From Solenopsis invicta (Eukaryota; Arthropoda; Insecta; Hymenoptera; Formicidae): a stretch of DNA of 64,000 bases. Position numbers and translations under genes: made by a program. Below the pieces are notes generated by a model, which searched no databases, had not been told where the DNA came from, and saw nothing but the letters and a program-made list of their open reading frames with translations. This document shows positions 1-13,483 of this stretch, piece by piece. Within the stretch, counting starts at the first letter, position 1; every line of letters starts with the position of its first letter. The stretch is taken from assembly GCF_016802725.1 (NCBI RefSeq), contig NC_052673.1, positions 18,396,156 to 18,460,155 on the forward strand, in the 5' to 3' direction.

Positions 1-2147
1 TAGACAGTATTGCAACGATAAATTAATTAAAGTTTGGATACAAATAACATTATAAACAACTAATTTAAAAATTTTTAAAATAAATAAACAATCCAATAAA
101 TGTGGAAAAATTTCACTGATTTCATAAAATGTACTGAACTTTAACCTTTTAACAATCCGAAATGATCTTTATTCGTCACAAAAAATTTCTAATTAGTTAA
201 TTCGATTACTACGTTTCAATCAAATGATGTATTTCAGAAACAATTTTTGTTTATAAATAAAACTTGAAAACACATTTTTTTTTAATATTACATAGTTTTT
301 ATCACTATTGTCAAAGTGCCCAGAAAAATCAATTTTATTTTTGACAAAATGTTGACAACTTTTATTCAAAGTATTTTCTAAAAAACAAAGATTTTCTAAT
401 TCAGATATTTTTGTTTTAATCCTCATCAAATTCTTTTTATAGATAGACAGATCCTCAAATAATCGTTTGCCAACCTCATAATTTAGAAAGAGAAGATAAA
501 AACAGATGTACACAGTATTTTTACATCGAATGATAAAATGGAAAATGTTTAATGCGGAAAAGACCACACAATATTAAAGCGCAACTGCTAATTACACCGT
601 CGACGTGGTTCACGGTCGTACTACTTTTTGCAAGCAAACCTCGGGTGTTAATACTTGCTTCATTATAAAAGTTGCATAAGAAACGACGGTCCGCGATATA
701 AATAAATATTTACGTGGTAAAATAGCACTTTCGCAAAAAAGGGATGAAGCAAGTGTAGCGACAGGTTTGATGCAACCGATAACTCGACTTCCGTTATCGT
801 TCAAGGAAATGTCAGATCTATCTTCACGTTCTCCCCCTCCTTGTCGATCGTTTTCAAGATCTCACATTGTCGAGTTGCTGATTGATGAGTACCTTCGATT
901 CGAGGGCTCGCAAGAGGATTCCACCCTGTTGAATGATAGAAGGAGGCGGAAAGGGGAATATCGGTTAATCGACCGCGTCTGAAAGCCGATTTGATACGAC
1001 GGGGTACATTGACATAATGCATTATTTCTAGCTTCATTATGTCGTTGAAACGATAAAGTATTGTTAAAAAGAATTCAGGCGAACTAAAGAAATCGGAACC
1101 AATACAGTGTTATAAATTTCTAAAAAGATCTCGGAAATTTTCCACTCAATTTACGTTTACAGTTTTCTCCTCTAAATTACATTTTATTTATCAACAATTT
1201 TAATTTATAGGAAAACCAAATTCACAAAGGACGAAAAGAATATTCACATGCATTTTATGATTATTATGCATTTTATTGTAAAATTGCATCGACAGAATCT
1301 GACATTGTTTGCAAAATTTAAAAAAAAATTAATTTTCATATAAATTTAAATTTAAATATTGGCTTTTTAAAGCGTTGCACTTTGAAACATTTTAAATGTT
1401 TATATAATGTAAGTTATAGAAATGTTCATAATTCAAACCGGAGCGACAGAGAGGATCATGAATGACACCAAAGTTTCAGTATTTCATTTACGACAGACTC
1501 ATGAGAATAAAGAATCGCTACAAATAAACTGTTTAAAATACAGGAACATAAAATGTCTTTCATATGAAAAGATGTTAATACTTGAACGTACTGACTAAAA
1601 TTTTCATTAATTTTTTGTTATAAACTTTAAAATTTCTGTATCCTTCTACGAGTATTCATAAATACATCTCTTATATAAAATGCATCTCTTATATAAAATA
1701 CGTCTCTTATATAAATTCAGAATGGTAATTATGGAACGATAATTATTGAATTTCACATTACACAGGAAAACTTTAAGTCTCATTAAAAGTTCTGACAAAC
1801 ATATGTACTTGAACAGTAATACGTACTACGTAATTCTCTCTAAACTTCGTAACTATGTAATCAATATAAAGAAAATCGCATTATAAACTTTCCATGAGAA
1901 GCTTTCTTTTGAAAAAATGTAAAAAGAGACCGTAAAGAGGAAGGAATTTGTTCGCATTTTGCAAAGATAAGATAAATGCAAATCACTCTTGTCCTCCTGT
2001 GACAAAATCTGGATAAATTGAGCATTATCCCCCTACGCAAGCGCAAAAATGAGAAAAAAATAATTTACGTTTGCAGCTTAAAACCAGAGTTCTAAAATTT
2101 TTAATTTAATGTTTACGAACGCAAAGAATATAAAGCGACTGACTTAC
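1..2147. other. AT-rich stretch without a recognisable gene
   Basis: Mostly AT-rich sequence. A more GC-balanced patch at about 760-1040 carries short open frames on both strands, but none has flanking splice sites or a recognisable family signature. A coiled-coil-like 115-codon open frame on the minus strand at 220-567 is AT-driven and not recognised. If the start exon at 2148-2227 is real, this stretch would be the intron downstream of it, on the way to coding exons beyond the left edge. Confidence 0.5.
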
Positions 2148-2227
2148 CTCAGTTAGCGTCTCCATCATTGACGTTATTGATAACAGGTTCCGAGGATAAA
2201 ATACGTCAATGTCGAGCCAGACTGGAT
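2148..2227 (-). CDS. Candidate start exon of an unidentified minus-strand gene
   Basis: On the minus strand an 80-bp segment is flanked by a textbook acceptor (a pyrimidine-rich tract ending ttccag) and a consensus donor (GAG|gtaagt). Two reading frames contain stops. The third is open throughout and contains tandem ATG codons reading M-M-E-T-L-T-E before the donor. If it is spliced to the GC-rich exon whose donor is at 13953, an in-frame TAA in that exon makes the first tandem ATG (about 2166-2168) the likely start, so most of this exon would be 5' UTR. The rest of the gene would lie left of the window. The encoded residues are too few to identify a family. The alternative reading, an internal coding exon using the whole open frame, cannot be excluded. 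Confidence 0.45.
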
Positions 2228-3084
2228 CTGGAACAAGAGAAACAAATACTGATGATAAATGCGAAGTCTTGACGCAAAGAAAACATATTTATTAAAGTAT
2301 TTTTAAAAAAAAAATTTGTCTTTGAAAAAATCCTTATTTTTAGTAAATTAAAAAAAAACTGCAGTCGCAATTTATATTTGCATTTTTTTTTTTAGCGTTT
2401 CTAGCAAATAATTCTTATTTTAATTCTTCGTTTTAAATTACACGAATGCAGGATAATACAAAAAAAATGTCCTTGTGGTGAGCGAAGTACCTAATGACGC
2501 CAAGCTGAAGTGATAAATGTAGCGGGATAGACACAATCTACGGAAAAAGAGCGACCGCATTACGCAATCGTCGTGTTTGTGGTGTCATGGATTTATTTTA
2601 AGAGGGACGCGCGCAGACTTCGGGTCGAACACTTCTTTCGAATTCGATATGCGCAACGAAGACGATCACTGTCCTAATTTCTACCTAGGCCACGAACCGA
2701 TATTTTCACGTTCAATTTTACGCCTCCGCAACTATTCACATCTACCTCAATCCCCATATCTACGTCAGAACAAATCGATTCAATTTCCATTCCATTCCAT
2801 TCCATTGAAATCAGCAGGTGGTAAAGCGCTTTCTGCAGAACGAAACTAATCGTAAGTCTTCGATGAAACCATTTTGAACGATCTACCACGAAGGTCAGAA
2901 GCGCGATTGATAGCTCGCCATTGTTAAGCGTTGGCGAGAAACGGATCCGTTTCTTGCAACCCCATCAACAAATTAATGATAGGAGCTTATCAAAATCGTT
3001 AAACATTAATCAACGAAAAGCAACCTGCCAAAACTTAAGAAATTGACGAAAAGAAGATTGTGTATCAACGCGAAATACATACAT

Positions 3085-3113
3085 GACTTGCTATCTCAGT
3101 CAGATAGCAAGTC
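3085..3113. repeat. Perfect 12-bp hairpin
   Basis: GACTTGCTATCT is followed by a 5-base loop (CAGTC) and its exact reverse complement AGATAGCAAGTC. The function is unknown. It could be a palindromic protein-binding site or a remnant of an inverted-repeat element. Confidence 0.8.
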
Positions 3114-3952
3114 CAAAATCAGGACATATGACGTCTCGAGTCCCGATATTGGACATGCGTCGTACCGGCTGGGGTGCTATTTATTCTTTGTGAAAATCGA
3201 TCATTACGAAAGCAACTAAAAATATCGTGTTATATATGGTAATATAACGTAATGTAATAAATTTATTATGGTAAAATAAATATAGTGTTAATAAATAAAT
3301 ATAAAAATGTAAAAAAGCAATAAAACATTTTTTCATTAACAAAATTAGCGGTACAACGAGCAATAAACCTTTCAACAAATAATCTTTTCATTGAGTTTGT
3401 TTCGCTTCGATGCCGCTTTTCAAGCGGTTAAGAAATCATGAGAATAATTTTAGAAACGAAACGCAATTTTAAAAGCGCATAATTTTTGTTGTTGTAGAGA
3501 GGCGTTTGAGACGTTTTGCAGCCTAAAAATCCAATGAATCTTTCAAAGCGTATTCATCATCATGTCGAGTACAGTTATCGCGTATTCTATTCGCGTATCG
3601 TTCGACAACGTCGGGCAGCTTTGATTTCGTCGGGTACCAAAGCGCTAGAAACTGTGGCTGTTATCTGGCGCCCGGCCAACTCCTACGCATTAACGATCGT
3701 CCACGACTTTCGACACGAATCTATCTGTAACCGACATCCTGTATCCGTGGAAGACGACCGCGCGTTTCCGAATAAGATCGCGCAAGAAGCGACCGCGATA
3801 GACGTTTATTAGCGCGCTCGTCGGGGGATCGAGTCCGCTCATCGCGTCGTCCCGTCCGGTGCACTCCCGTCACGAGAAGCCCCAAAATTCTCTTCATTCA
3901 ATCGTTATTAAATTACCAGTCGTTGAACTTCTGATTAGAATTGTGGATACAC

Positions 3953-3984
3953 GGCGAAACGGCGAAACAGCGAAACGGCGAAAC
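3953..3984. repeat. 8-bp tandem repeat, four copies
   Basis: The unit GGCGAAAC occurs four times in tandem, with one base change in the third copy. It is a simple minisatellite-like array with no evident coding role. Confidence 0.85.
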
Positions 3985-6352
3985 GGTTGGCGCACAATCC
4001 GCGCAATACCTTTGATTGCCGAAGCGTTTAAAATTTAAATTATCCTGCCCATTTACCGGCGCATTATCAGAGAGTTTAGGAATATGATCCATCCATTATA
4101 TTTTCAGCTGATATTAAATTGAGTAACTTTACGTTCGCTGAGCTCAGTTTGCTTTGAATTTGCGAACATGCTATGAAAATATAAATCAGAATTACATAGG
4201 AACCGTTATACATGTGTATGCACGTGCACCAAGTTTTCATGTTATTTCGAAAAACATTCGCTGTCTCGGATGTCTGTCCTGTCTGATATTTCTAGCTTTT
4301 CTTCTTCGAGCTGCGTATAATACGTCTCTTTGTGCAAAACTGCAAGTCGGAGTCGAGTCAGCGTACACGGACCGCGGACGCGTGAAGCGAAAAAAAGAGA
4401 CATTCTTTTAAGAGACAGAATTCCATGAGGAATTCACAGGAGGCATTCTTATTTTCTATTCTTTCCGCCTGACGAGCGCAGGTTGCGCGAATCTCACGGT
4501 CGGTTCGGCCATGCCGCGCATCTGGCCCCGCGTGTATCTGTGAAAATAGAATTTACGACGATGGCAGTTAGCCAACAAATCATTCCCCGGCCTAAGCACG
4601 TGGTCCACCAGTATCGATCTCCCTTGCTGCGCTAAGTCCATGGACATGTAAACACACAAATTAAATTAGACATGCCGTTAAATTGCTTGAAAGCTCGCGA
4701 GCGGAGTCGAAAGGATCGGCAAGACGTGCTATTTTTGTAATCACCTCGGTCAACGTCGTTAATATAGTTTGCCATTCACGGGCATTCGAATATAGGTCGG
4801 GGCATGGCGCTCGATTATCCTTATTTGAGAAGCAGTGTCATCGGCGGTCACTGGCTGTTTTGTCAGGCTCTATCGTCTCTTCCCCATCGCCTGACACCGA
4901 CCGCTTCACATTGTCATTTGCTAAAAGTATCGCCGAGTCTATTTACTAAGTGTCCCGTGGAACAACGGATATGCTTTTCGACGAAGGAACGAAGAAACGA
5001 CGTCGCTCGTTTTACCCTGAGTCGTTAGTCACCAAGTCATTCGATCCTCGGCGCAAAGTTAGAAGATTTTAACAAATTTAAAAGCCTCGAGATAGATAAT
5101 CCAAATCCAATCCTATTCTCTAGTCCACATTGGATTTTATTCAGACAGAGACTCAAACTGTCGATTGATCTCGATTTATATTCAATTTACGTTTAATCCG
5201 ACTAAAACCCATCACTAAAACCTGCCGTAATATTTGCGATCGAGAACACTCACTGCAAATCGCACTGCAATTCGGTCAGAGCGATCGTCCGGGGAAGATC
5301 GGCACTTCGAATTGGACGTGGAGTCAGTGACACACCGACGATATTCATTCGGTGTATCTGTATAATCAAGGTATACTCCATATAACAATATACTACGAAA
5401 GCTGGTTGTAGCCCAAACGTACATGGCTAACCGCACTGCGACGAGATCCTTTGAATGACAATTACTAACGGTAGCCCTTCGGCACTTGGCCAACAAGAAT
5501 TATTCACTCTACCTCCATCTGGCGTTGCCAATGTTTTGAGAAAAGACGCATCTCGTTTGTCACGCGAATTCATCGAGGAAACGAGCACGGCGCGCGGCGG
5601 GCTGTTAATATCTCGCTAACGTAAGTAGCTGCTTATTATCATCTAAATAAGAGCGGTATGACGCGTAGTTATTCAGAAGCAATGTCATTAACAGCTACGA
5701 CGACGTAGTAACTTATACATTCCTGCATAAGAAATTATGTAAATTACACGAGCGAATTATTCGAATTAGAGAGATTGTTCATTTTATGACGCACATTCGC
5801 GGTTAAAATGTGTCATCCAAAAATAGGTAGAAACAATGTCTTTGTGCTTCTCTTTCGCATAACGGATCAAAGATAATCGCAATAACGACTATCGTATTAC
5901 TGCTTGCAACAACAAAAATTATTGCTCTAAAATATACATGGTATAATGCAATAGTGCGTTTCTAGCTGTGCATAAAATATTCTCGTCGTTAAATAATAGT
6001 AAAAATAAAAAAAATGTTTTTTAGGAATCTTATTTTCTAAGAATGTGATTGGCAGAAAAAAAGAGCATTATTCTTTGTATAAATTTACAATATAATTGAC
6101 AGTTGTAATAGTGAAACGTCACACTGTTTAAAATAAGTACAATTGACGCAAGTGAATGGCAAATGTGCACGAAAAGAACAACTTTACTGTAGCATCTAAA
6201 AATTTTAGCTAGATACAAATTAAAAAATAATTTTATTAGACTATCAAAATAATTATGTGAGAGATTGAAACACAATGACACTGATGCAAAAAATTTTGAA
6301 TCTAATCAATCGGTTTAAACATCTGATTATTTGTAGATCTGTATTTTAGTAA

Positions 6353-7712
6353 AATTGTTCTTTGTCGTATTTAGCAGTTTTGCCTTTTCTATTTAGCTTC
6401 GCAATGTAGTGTTCAATTTAGCTTCTCATGTCAACATGTCAAATTGCTTTTTGCTTTACAAGAATACATCTACATGCAAATGGAGTAAATTATACAAAAA
6501 AATACATTTTCTACGGTCTAAGAAAGATTTCCGAAAGTCGAAACGTAATCTCGTTAAACGATACGTGAAATGCATTTGATTCACAGTTCAATACATTTTA
6601 CAGATTATCAAAATATAATTTTATTTGAATACCGATCATATGGATACCAATTGCACAAATACAACGTGTACACGGAAAAAAACGACGGTGATTCAGCTAA
6701 AAATTTATCTGAATACAGATCAGAAAGTAATTTCATTGGATCATCAAATTATGAAGGAAGTTGAAGCATGACGACTTACTATATATGCTAAGCGGTACTG
6801 CAAAAAATTTTAATATTCTAGCAATCAGCTTGAATACTTTACGTAACTATTTTGTCTAAGAAAATTATTTTCAAATCCAGTAAAGTTTTTAGATTCTTCA
6901 GAAAAATTGGTTTTTCTCACTCTTGTACATTTCGGGATATAAGAAAATTCCTTTAAAGCTATTCGACCGGATTGATACGATTCGCGCGAAAATACATATT
7001 CGAAGTACAATCGTATCGGGTCTGTGCACCATTGTATACAAGTATCATACGGCAATCGTATCAGACTACAATTTATGTGGGTATACTGTCTCCTACATAT
7101 TTACCCTACGTCGACTCCATTCGAGAAATTCTAGCGAGACATATGTGTATCGAATGCAAAATGCACAAAAGCTGCGTCGCGTCATAAGAGACGCACTATT
7201 TGTAATAAACTATCCCAATCAGCGTTTAATATATACTTTTGCTTGGTTCATACTGCACACGATATTAATTACACATTATCGCCGTTTTCTCTCTCGCAAA
7301 AGAGTTCAACTACAGATTAAAAGTAATTATAAAAGTGGTTTGGGCGACGCGGTCATCCGATTAATGCACCTCGATATTTCATTACGTACCATCAAATTCA
7401 TTAAATGCAATTTAAAAAAAAGCATTTGTGCAACCGGTATTGAAATAAAATAAAATTATATTTCGATAATCTGTAAAATGTATTGAACTGTAAATCAAAT
7501 TCAATTCGCGTATCGTTTAACGAGAGATTAACGTCTCGAATTTCGGAGATCTTTTTTAGATCTTAAAAAAATTTTTTTTTGTAATTTATTCCATTTGCAT
7601 GTAGATGTATTCTTATAAAGCAAAAAGCAGTTTGACATGTCGACATGAGAAAACATTGCGAGCTAAATAGGAAAGGCAAAACTGCTAAATACGACCAAGA
7701 ATAGGTAAATAT
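6353..7712. mobile_element. Foldback-type element with arms of about 300 bp
   Basis: The left arm (about 6353-6662) and right arm (about 7428-7712) are reverse complements of each other with scattered mismatches and small indels. For example TTCAATACATTTTACAGATTAT at 6588-6609 is matched by its complement around 7461-7483, and outer blocks around TATTTAGCAGTTTTGCCTTT match near 7670-7695. A spacer of roughly 770 bp separates the arms. The 176-codon open frame on the plus strand at 6923-7453 runs from the spacer into the right arm and shows no transposase motif that I can recognise. I could not identify a convincing target-site duplication. Known families with long terminal inverted repeats include Foldback-like and some MITE families, and I cannot assign this one. 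Confidence 0.75.
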
Positions 7713-8644
7713 GCAAATATTATGCGTGCGAGTAAAATATGCAAAGTTATTCACTTATAAGTGAAGTATGTGAAAAAAAAACTACGGTTCAACATAGAGG
7801 GCTGGAAATGTGTTGCACTTGAAACACACTCGTATTTATTCGTTACCTTTACCAAAGAGGCAAAAGCAAATAAATATGCATCGGTGTATTCAAGATGTAT
7901 TGCACGAGAAAAGTAACAGAAAATATATTATTTTATTAAAAAATGTATAAATATATTATTCTATTTTAAGAAAAAAAAAACTAACGAGGTTTAAAAAAAA
8001 GCATTCTGACTAGTTAGCACCGTAATAAAAAGCAGAAAATAAAAAATTTTATGCCACGAATAAAGGTAATTACCTAGAAAAAAAGATGATATACGCGGAA
8101 ATCATATTTTTCCCCAACCCTTCCGTGTCACAATTTCACGCGATAGCTCATTTTCGATTGTCACTTCGATACTGTGTCGACGAGGCGCTTAACTATCTCG
8201 AGCTATCGAGCAACGTTAGGCTTTTCGCTTTTACGAGCCGAGCTACCGAGTATAACGCTCATTTATATACGTATACACGTGAAGCCCGGGACACGTATAC
8301 GTGCGAGCGTACGTTCGCGAAGAGCGAAGACCGAAGAGGAGGCCCGGAGAAGGAAGGTCACTCGATAATGCTCTCGACGACGTGGCCATTAACCGTGCGA
8401 GGAGACGAGGGATGCCGTGCGGCGGCGACGGCGGCGTTGGAGAAACGAGGTAGAGGCGTGTGTATTCCCTTGCGCAAAGCTCGCTCGCTTCGCTCGGATG
8501 CACGCCCAGTAAGGCATCAGACGTCCTACATCGATCACATCATCGGTCGAAGGTCCTTCCGATACACGCGATAGGCCCATCGGTATAAATGGATTTGAGC
8601 GAGTTATACTATATACGCGCGCACGTTAAAACAACGAGAAAGTA

Positions 8645-8646
8645 GA

Positions 8647-8685
<39 letters not shown>
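8645..8685. repeat. GACGGC hexanucleotide microsatellite
   Basis: About seven tandem copies of GACGGC within the GC island. Translated, the array gives alternating Arg/Arg or Ala/Val strings in the overlapping open frames, which are artefacts of the repeat. Confidence 0.9.
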
Positions 8686-8750
8686 TGATCTTGAGTCTTC
8701 CCGCTTCTCGCACATTTTCCGCTTTCGTGCCATCCAAAAGATAAATGTAG

Positions 8751-8786
8751 TCTCTCTCTCTCTCTCTCTCTCTCTTCTTCTCTCTC
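8751..8786. repeat. CT dinucleotide tract
   Basis: A run of CT (GA on the other strand) repeats interrupted once. GA tracts of this type are common near insect promoters and can bind GAGA-type factors, but no promoter is shown here. Confidence 0.9.
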
Positions 8787-10252
8787 GTGCGCGCGCAAAC
8801 GTAAACGTCTGTACGCGTACGTGTAAGCATATGTCATAGCGCGCGTAAAAGCGCCGATCGTAAAATATGAGCAACCATATTTTACCTATCTTACGGAGAC
8901 ATTATGGACGCAATTGCGCAGAACCACTACGGCACCTCTGAAATATTTTATGCGCATAAGTAGATGGTGATGATACATTTTGTCGAAGGCCTCGTTTGAA
9001 ACATTAACGCTCGCGCGAGCGAGCGACCAGCTCCGCAGCTGTATCGAATATTTAAAATTTAAAGGGACGGTGCGTGCAACATGGAATGTGTCAATGAGGC
9101 ATTTATCGATCGATTGTGTACGGAATACGCATCGAAAAGTCATGGTCAATGGCGCATTTTTTATTGATGCATGTAAATATATTCGCGCGACGGCGGAAAC
9201 ATTAAAGTGTTAACAGACAAAACAAGAAAGTTAAAACTTGTATCTATTATGAGTGCTACTTTTTTGCTTACACGCAATTAAAAGTCAGCAAGAGTATTAT
9301 AAAATTGGCTCGCTGTCATTTCATTTATAGCCCCGAACAAGCAGACGTCAACCGTAAAAATATCAATCTGAAGTTTAAACGACTCGATGTTGTCCAGCGT
9401 GTTTAGAATTTCAATATCATCTAATTAGATTTTCTTGTTTTATTTGCCGCGCGTGGTGTATTCAATTACCGGCGATAAATTGATTTCCCGTTAAACTATT
9501 CGTTGAATATTCCGGTTAAATATACGTCGCGGCGGGAAACACACGTTGTTGGAGATATCTAAGAAAAACCGCTTGTCGTAGTTAATTCATGCTTTTGCGC
9601 TTTATCTACGACGCCAAATAGTACGACGACAAACAATATTACGATTGAATTGAATGTGGAATTACAATCTATTTCGTCGCTGACGTGTTTACCAGTGGTA
9701 AGATGGATTGTCATTTTACGTCCGATTCAGTCAGAGTATTATTTATCATCGAGCTGGACGGATTAAAAATTATCCCGTATTAAGCCATTAAAGCTCGTAA
9801 CTAGACCAGCAGATTAGCAACAAAATTGGAAATGTAACTGGAGCGTGAAAAAATGTTTCTAATATAAAATTACAAACATTAATTTTGCGACAAATTATTA
9901 TGAAACAAATTATTTGTAAAATTTATTTCGCAAAATTAATTCTTGTAATGTGCTTTTATATCAGAAATTCTATTTTTCCCTTTTATGCAAAATTTGCTGG
10001 TCTAATAATAGGCCACGATAATTGGGGATGTGGGACATGGAGGTGAATACGTTATTGTTGCTGTTCTGCAGTAAAAATCGAATTGTGATTACGCGATGTC
10101 CTGTTAACGACCCTGATAACTCATTTTCTCTGTCTCTGTCTGTCTCACTCTCACGGTGATGGTCCATCGTTAAACAACAAATTTATCGAGTTAAGACGCG
10201 ACGTAGTGCTCCTCGAGCACCTAACTGCACTGTAAATTAGACGAAAATGCTG

Positions 10253-10256
<4 letters not shown>

Positions 10257-10287
<31 letters not shown>
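10257..10287. repeat. CT dinucleotide microsatellite
   Basis: About fifteen uninterrupted CT units in AT-rich intergenic sequence. Confidence 0.9.
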
Positions 10288-10290
<3 letters not shown>

Positions 10291-12786
10291 TTATAGTAAA
10301 CGCGCTCTTTCGCGTAACCGACGTATACGTGCATATGTACGATAGCTACGTAGCTAAGCTCAAACGGAGTCGCACACTTGGGAATTTTCTTTGCAACAAA
10401 GTTTCCTAAAATAGCAAGTAGACTTCTTCCAACTGTAGTTTCGAGATAGACTTCTCGCGCATCTAGAATGAGATAGGGTATATTCAACATGGAAGGGAAG
10501 AAAGAAAAAACTATTACAAAAAAGGTGTGAAAAGTGTAAAAGAGCTGAAACGTGTGGAGAAAATAAATGTTTCCACCGCGTTATTTGCATGCTTGAATAA
10601 TCGGATCGCTTCTTTAATGCACCAAATACTAGAAGTGAAGTTAACTAATTATTATTCCAAATATATGGGTGAATAGTGTCAGAATGCTACTTCTCCAAGA
10701 CGGAGAAATCATCACGACGTATATCTAACAGATGTAATTAATTGGAACAAGAAACTTGCGAATAGGAATTCAGTTTCTGTGAAATTGAATTTGTAATCGT
10801 CGAAATGAAGGATTAGATTAAAATTATTTGAATTTTCTATTGTTCCCCGCTCTCGACACCTACTACCATCACTTCGCAAATAATTAGACAAATAATTCCT
10901 TTAATTTCTTCCGTAAGGTGCACAAGAATGTCCAATTCATAATAAAAAAGCAATTCTATTCTAATTTATTTTGATTGTCATTAAAAAGATTATGTAACTC
11001 CATTATTTAAAAAAAACTGAAATAAAAAAAAAATTTTTTAAAGTTGGGACAAATATCTCGAAAACTTGCAAATTAATTTTTCGAAGATTTAAGGGATTCA
11101 TCTTTTCACATGATAAATTTTGATTAGTTTCTTCCAATTCAAATTCTGATGAATGTTTCGGCAATATACGCGCCTCTCATTTGTGATAAGCAATCGCACA
11201 TGGCGCGCTTCAATTAAATTTACATTTCTACTAAACGGCAACACATTTCGAGACAACCTCATTCATATTTAACTAGTGGGATAAACGCGATCTTCATATT
11301 ACATAGATGGAACTTTGAATTGCATGACCAAGTAAGCGTTAAATGCAACGCTAATCAGAGACAGGGCGACCTATTTCGTATTCCGCATTTAACGTTGAAT
11401 GCGGCCATCAGTGATCTTGAATTTTCCGTCTTTTATAAAGATCGTATCTGCCGGCGCATTATTATCGGCGGTAGAATGGCCGAGTCGAATATCAGATAGT
11501 CACATTTAAAGGTATGATACAAATAAAAACTGATGTGTTAAATCATGATTTATGGAACGAGCTTATATTCCGTTATCACGTGAAAACATGCAAACGGCAG
11601 ACTCGGACGGTGGAATTATATAAAAATTGATAACGTTGAGCAAAATGAGCGTATGAAAGCCACCGATATATGCGCGAGAATAACATATTTCCTACGTCAA
11701 CGTTGAATTTTGAAAAAAAACTGCCAACCGCTCGCGACAACATTTTGATTGACGACATTTTAATGAAGATCAATTTAATCTTTCGCCTTTGTATATCTAT
11801 ATATGCGTGTATGTTTACAGTTATATTATTGCACTAACAAATTTTAATTTTATTTTAACGTGACATGAAACGAAAATCTTCGTGTTACGCGAACGTTTCA
11901 TATTTCGTAAATTTCATCACTGCTAAAGCCGAATGCGACGTGATACAGATACAGATATGGACGTCAAAGCCTTCCGAATCTTGGCGAAAGTTATTGCCTC
12001 GCTAAGATTATCACGTCACGATTATAACTCACGCTATCGGAGCTGCAGTGCAAACAAATCCTGCTGTTATTTTAGAAGTTAGTTTCTTCGCGAAATTGTA
12101 TTTACGTCGTCGTAAAAAGGATCTAATAATGGCTCATTAAGTCATAATAGAGATAAACGGTTGTTTATGAAAACTGAAAAGCTCACTTAATTCGTAATCA
12201 TCTTGGCATTTTGAGCTTTTGATCGTTATTAAGACCTCTCGGACTTCCCGTTATGTAAATTATCAAAAAAAGATTTTAAAATATAATAATTAAAAGAATC
12301 AAAATCACGATTTATATATAATACAATTAAAATCGAGAAAGGCTAGTATAGCTAGACTTGGTCATAGCAAGATGTTAAAAATATTTCTTGTATCATTTTA
12401 CATATGATTTTTAATTTTTTACTCAAAAAAGTGGTCTTGCAAGAAAATAGCTATATATTTTAAGTGAAAAAATTAATTGCGTAAATGATTAGTAAATATT
12501 GCGATATTGCATATGTTTGGTACTTAATCGATCTAAATAACAGAGACAGAATTTATATATATCTGAACTATTTGTAAAATTTAGACAGAAAGTTTTTCTG
12601 TGGCGCCTATTCATGTTAAGGCCACTCACACTTGTTATAAAATTTGATTGTATAATTGGCAATGAGATTGAAATTTTCTAGAAGCTATAAAGCTATTGTC
12701 TAAAATGTCTTGCTATAAATTCTATATATAAGAAACAGTAATATTATAACAGACACAAAGAATAGCCATAAATTTTTGTTGACATC

Positions 12787-13119
12787 TACACAAAAAAAAT
12801 TAGTATCAAATTCATTATTTTATATGTAAACAAGAATATCACATCTTCTTGAAATAATTTATAATCTTAAACAAACATTTGCCAACACAAAGAAATTTTG
12901 TTTCTTTATGTAAGCAAATTATGTCTGTTTAAGATTATCAAATTCTTTCGGGAATTATTGATTTGATATTATTTTTTGCTTAAATGAAGAAATTTTGTTT
13001 TTTCAAGAAAGCAAATTGTATGTGTTTAAAATTATAAAATTCTTTAAAAATTTTATATTATTGTTTACATATAAAACACAATAAAATTATTGATTTAACA
13101 ATCATTTTTTTTCAGTGTA
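12787..13119. mobile_element. TA-flanked inverted-repeat element (MITE-like)
   Basis: A 333-bp AT-rich element begins TACACA followed by an A run and ends with a T run followed by CAGTGTA. The two halves fold on each other imperfectly, for example TTTTATATGTAAACAA near 12818 against its complement near 13060. The interior also has two diverged direct copies that start GAAATTTTGTTT at about 12891 and 12990. TA at both edges and CACTG-like ends fit a non-autonomous Tc1/mariner-type element, like the one at 16850-17056. Confidence 0.6.
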
Positions 13120-13483
13120 GAAATCTGTTTACATCAACAAAAACATTTTTTGTGAGTTTTGAATTGTGCGTCGTTATGGTCGTTATCCCGGGATTTCAAG
13201 CACAGCTCTTAAATTGAATCAAAAAAGTAATATATATTACAGAATTAAATCGACAATCACAATGCAACATTACTAATGCTAATTAGCATCTTTAAATCCC
13301 TTTATCTCGAAACAAGTAAAAATAAACTTTTTTTAAATAAAAGAAGTAAAAATATAATTCTTTTAAACCGTGAAGATTTTAATTAAATTTTTACACGCCC
13401 ACGTAATAATTATCGAAAACTGGGAGGGCACTTTTTACAAGCTAATTTAGTACAAACTTCTACAAGCCTATCCTCGAAAGAGC
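13120..13483. other. AT-rich stretch without features
   Basis: AT-rich sequence between the MITE-like element and the diverged tandem repeat. I see no gene, splice-flanked exon or repeat in it. Confidence 0.5.

Larger units (their letters stand above)
2228..6352. other. Gene-poor stretch with GC islands
   Basis: Possible intron of the minus-strand gene that starts at 2148-2227. More GC-balanced islands lie at about 2550-2960, 3500-3900 and 4400-5600. Their open frames on both strands lack flanking splice signals or known motifs, so I do not call them genes. A perfect 12-bp hairpin at 3085-3113 and an 8-bp tandem repeat at 3953-3984 are listed separately. Confidence 0.5.
7713..12786. other. 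Gene-poor stretch with one GC island and microsatellites
   Basis: Contains a GC-rich island at about 8090-8850 with a TATAAA-like box near 8584, a hexanucleotide array and CT-repeat tracts. Open frames in the island exist on both strands but none is supported by splice sites or similarity. The rest is AT-rich and shows nothing that I can call. Confidence 0.5.

Noticed and set aside
220..567. 115-codon minus-strand open frame with coiled-coil-like LFEDLSIYKKNLMRIKTKISEL
   Set aside because: AT-rich, no splice signals or recognised family; a chance frame or a decayed transposon fragment cannot be told apart.
5215..5496. 93-codon minus-strand frame in a GC-balanced patch
   Set aside because: No flanking splice sites, no similarity recognised, and no start context; probably chance.
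6923..7453. 176-codon plus-strand frame as a transposase
   Set aside because: No DDE/DDD pattern or helix-turn-helix seen; it runs into the inverted arm of the foldback element.
8604..8874. Arg- or Ala/Val-repeat open frames
   Set aside because: Products of the GACGGC and CT microsatellites read in different frames.
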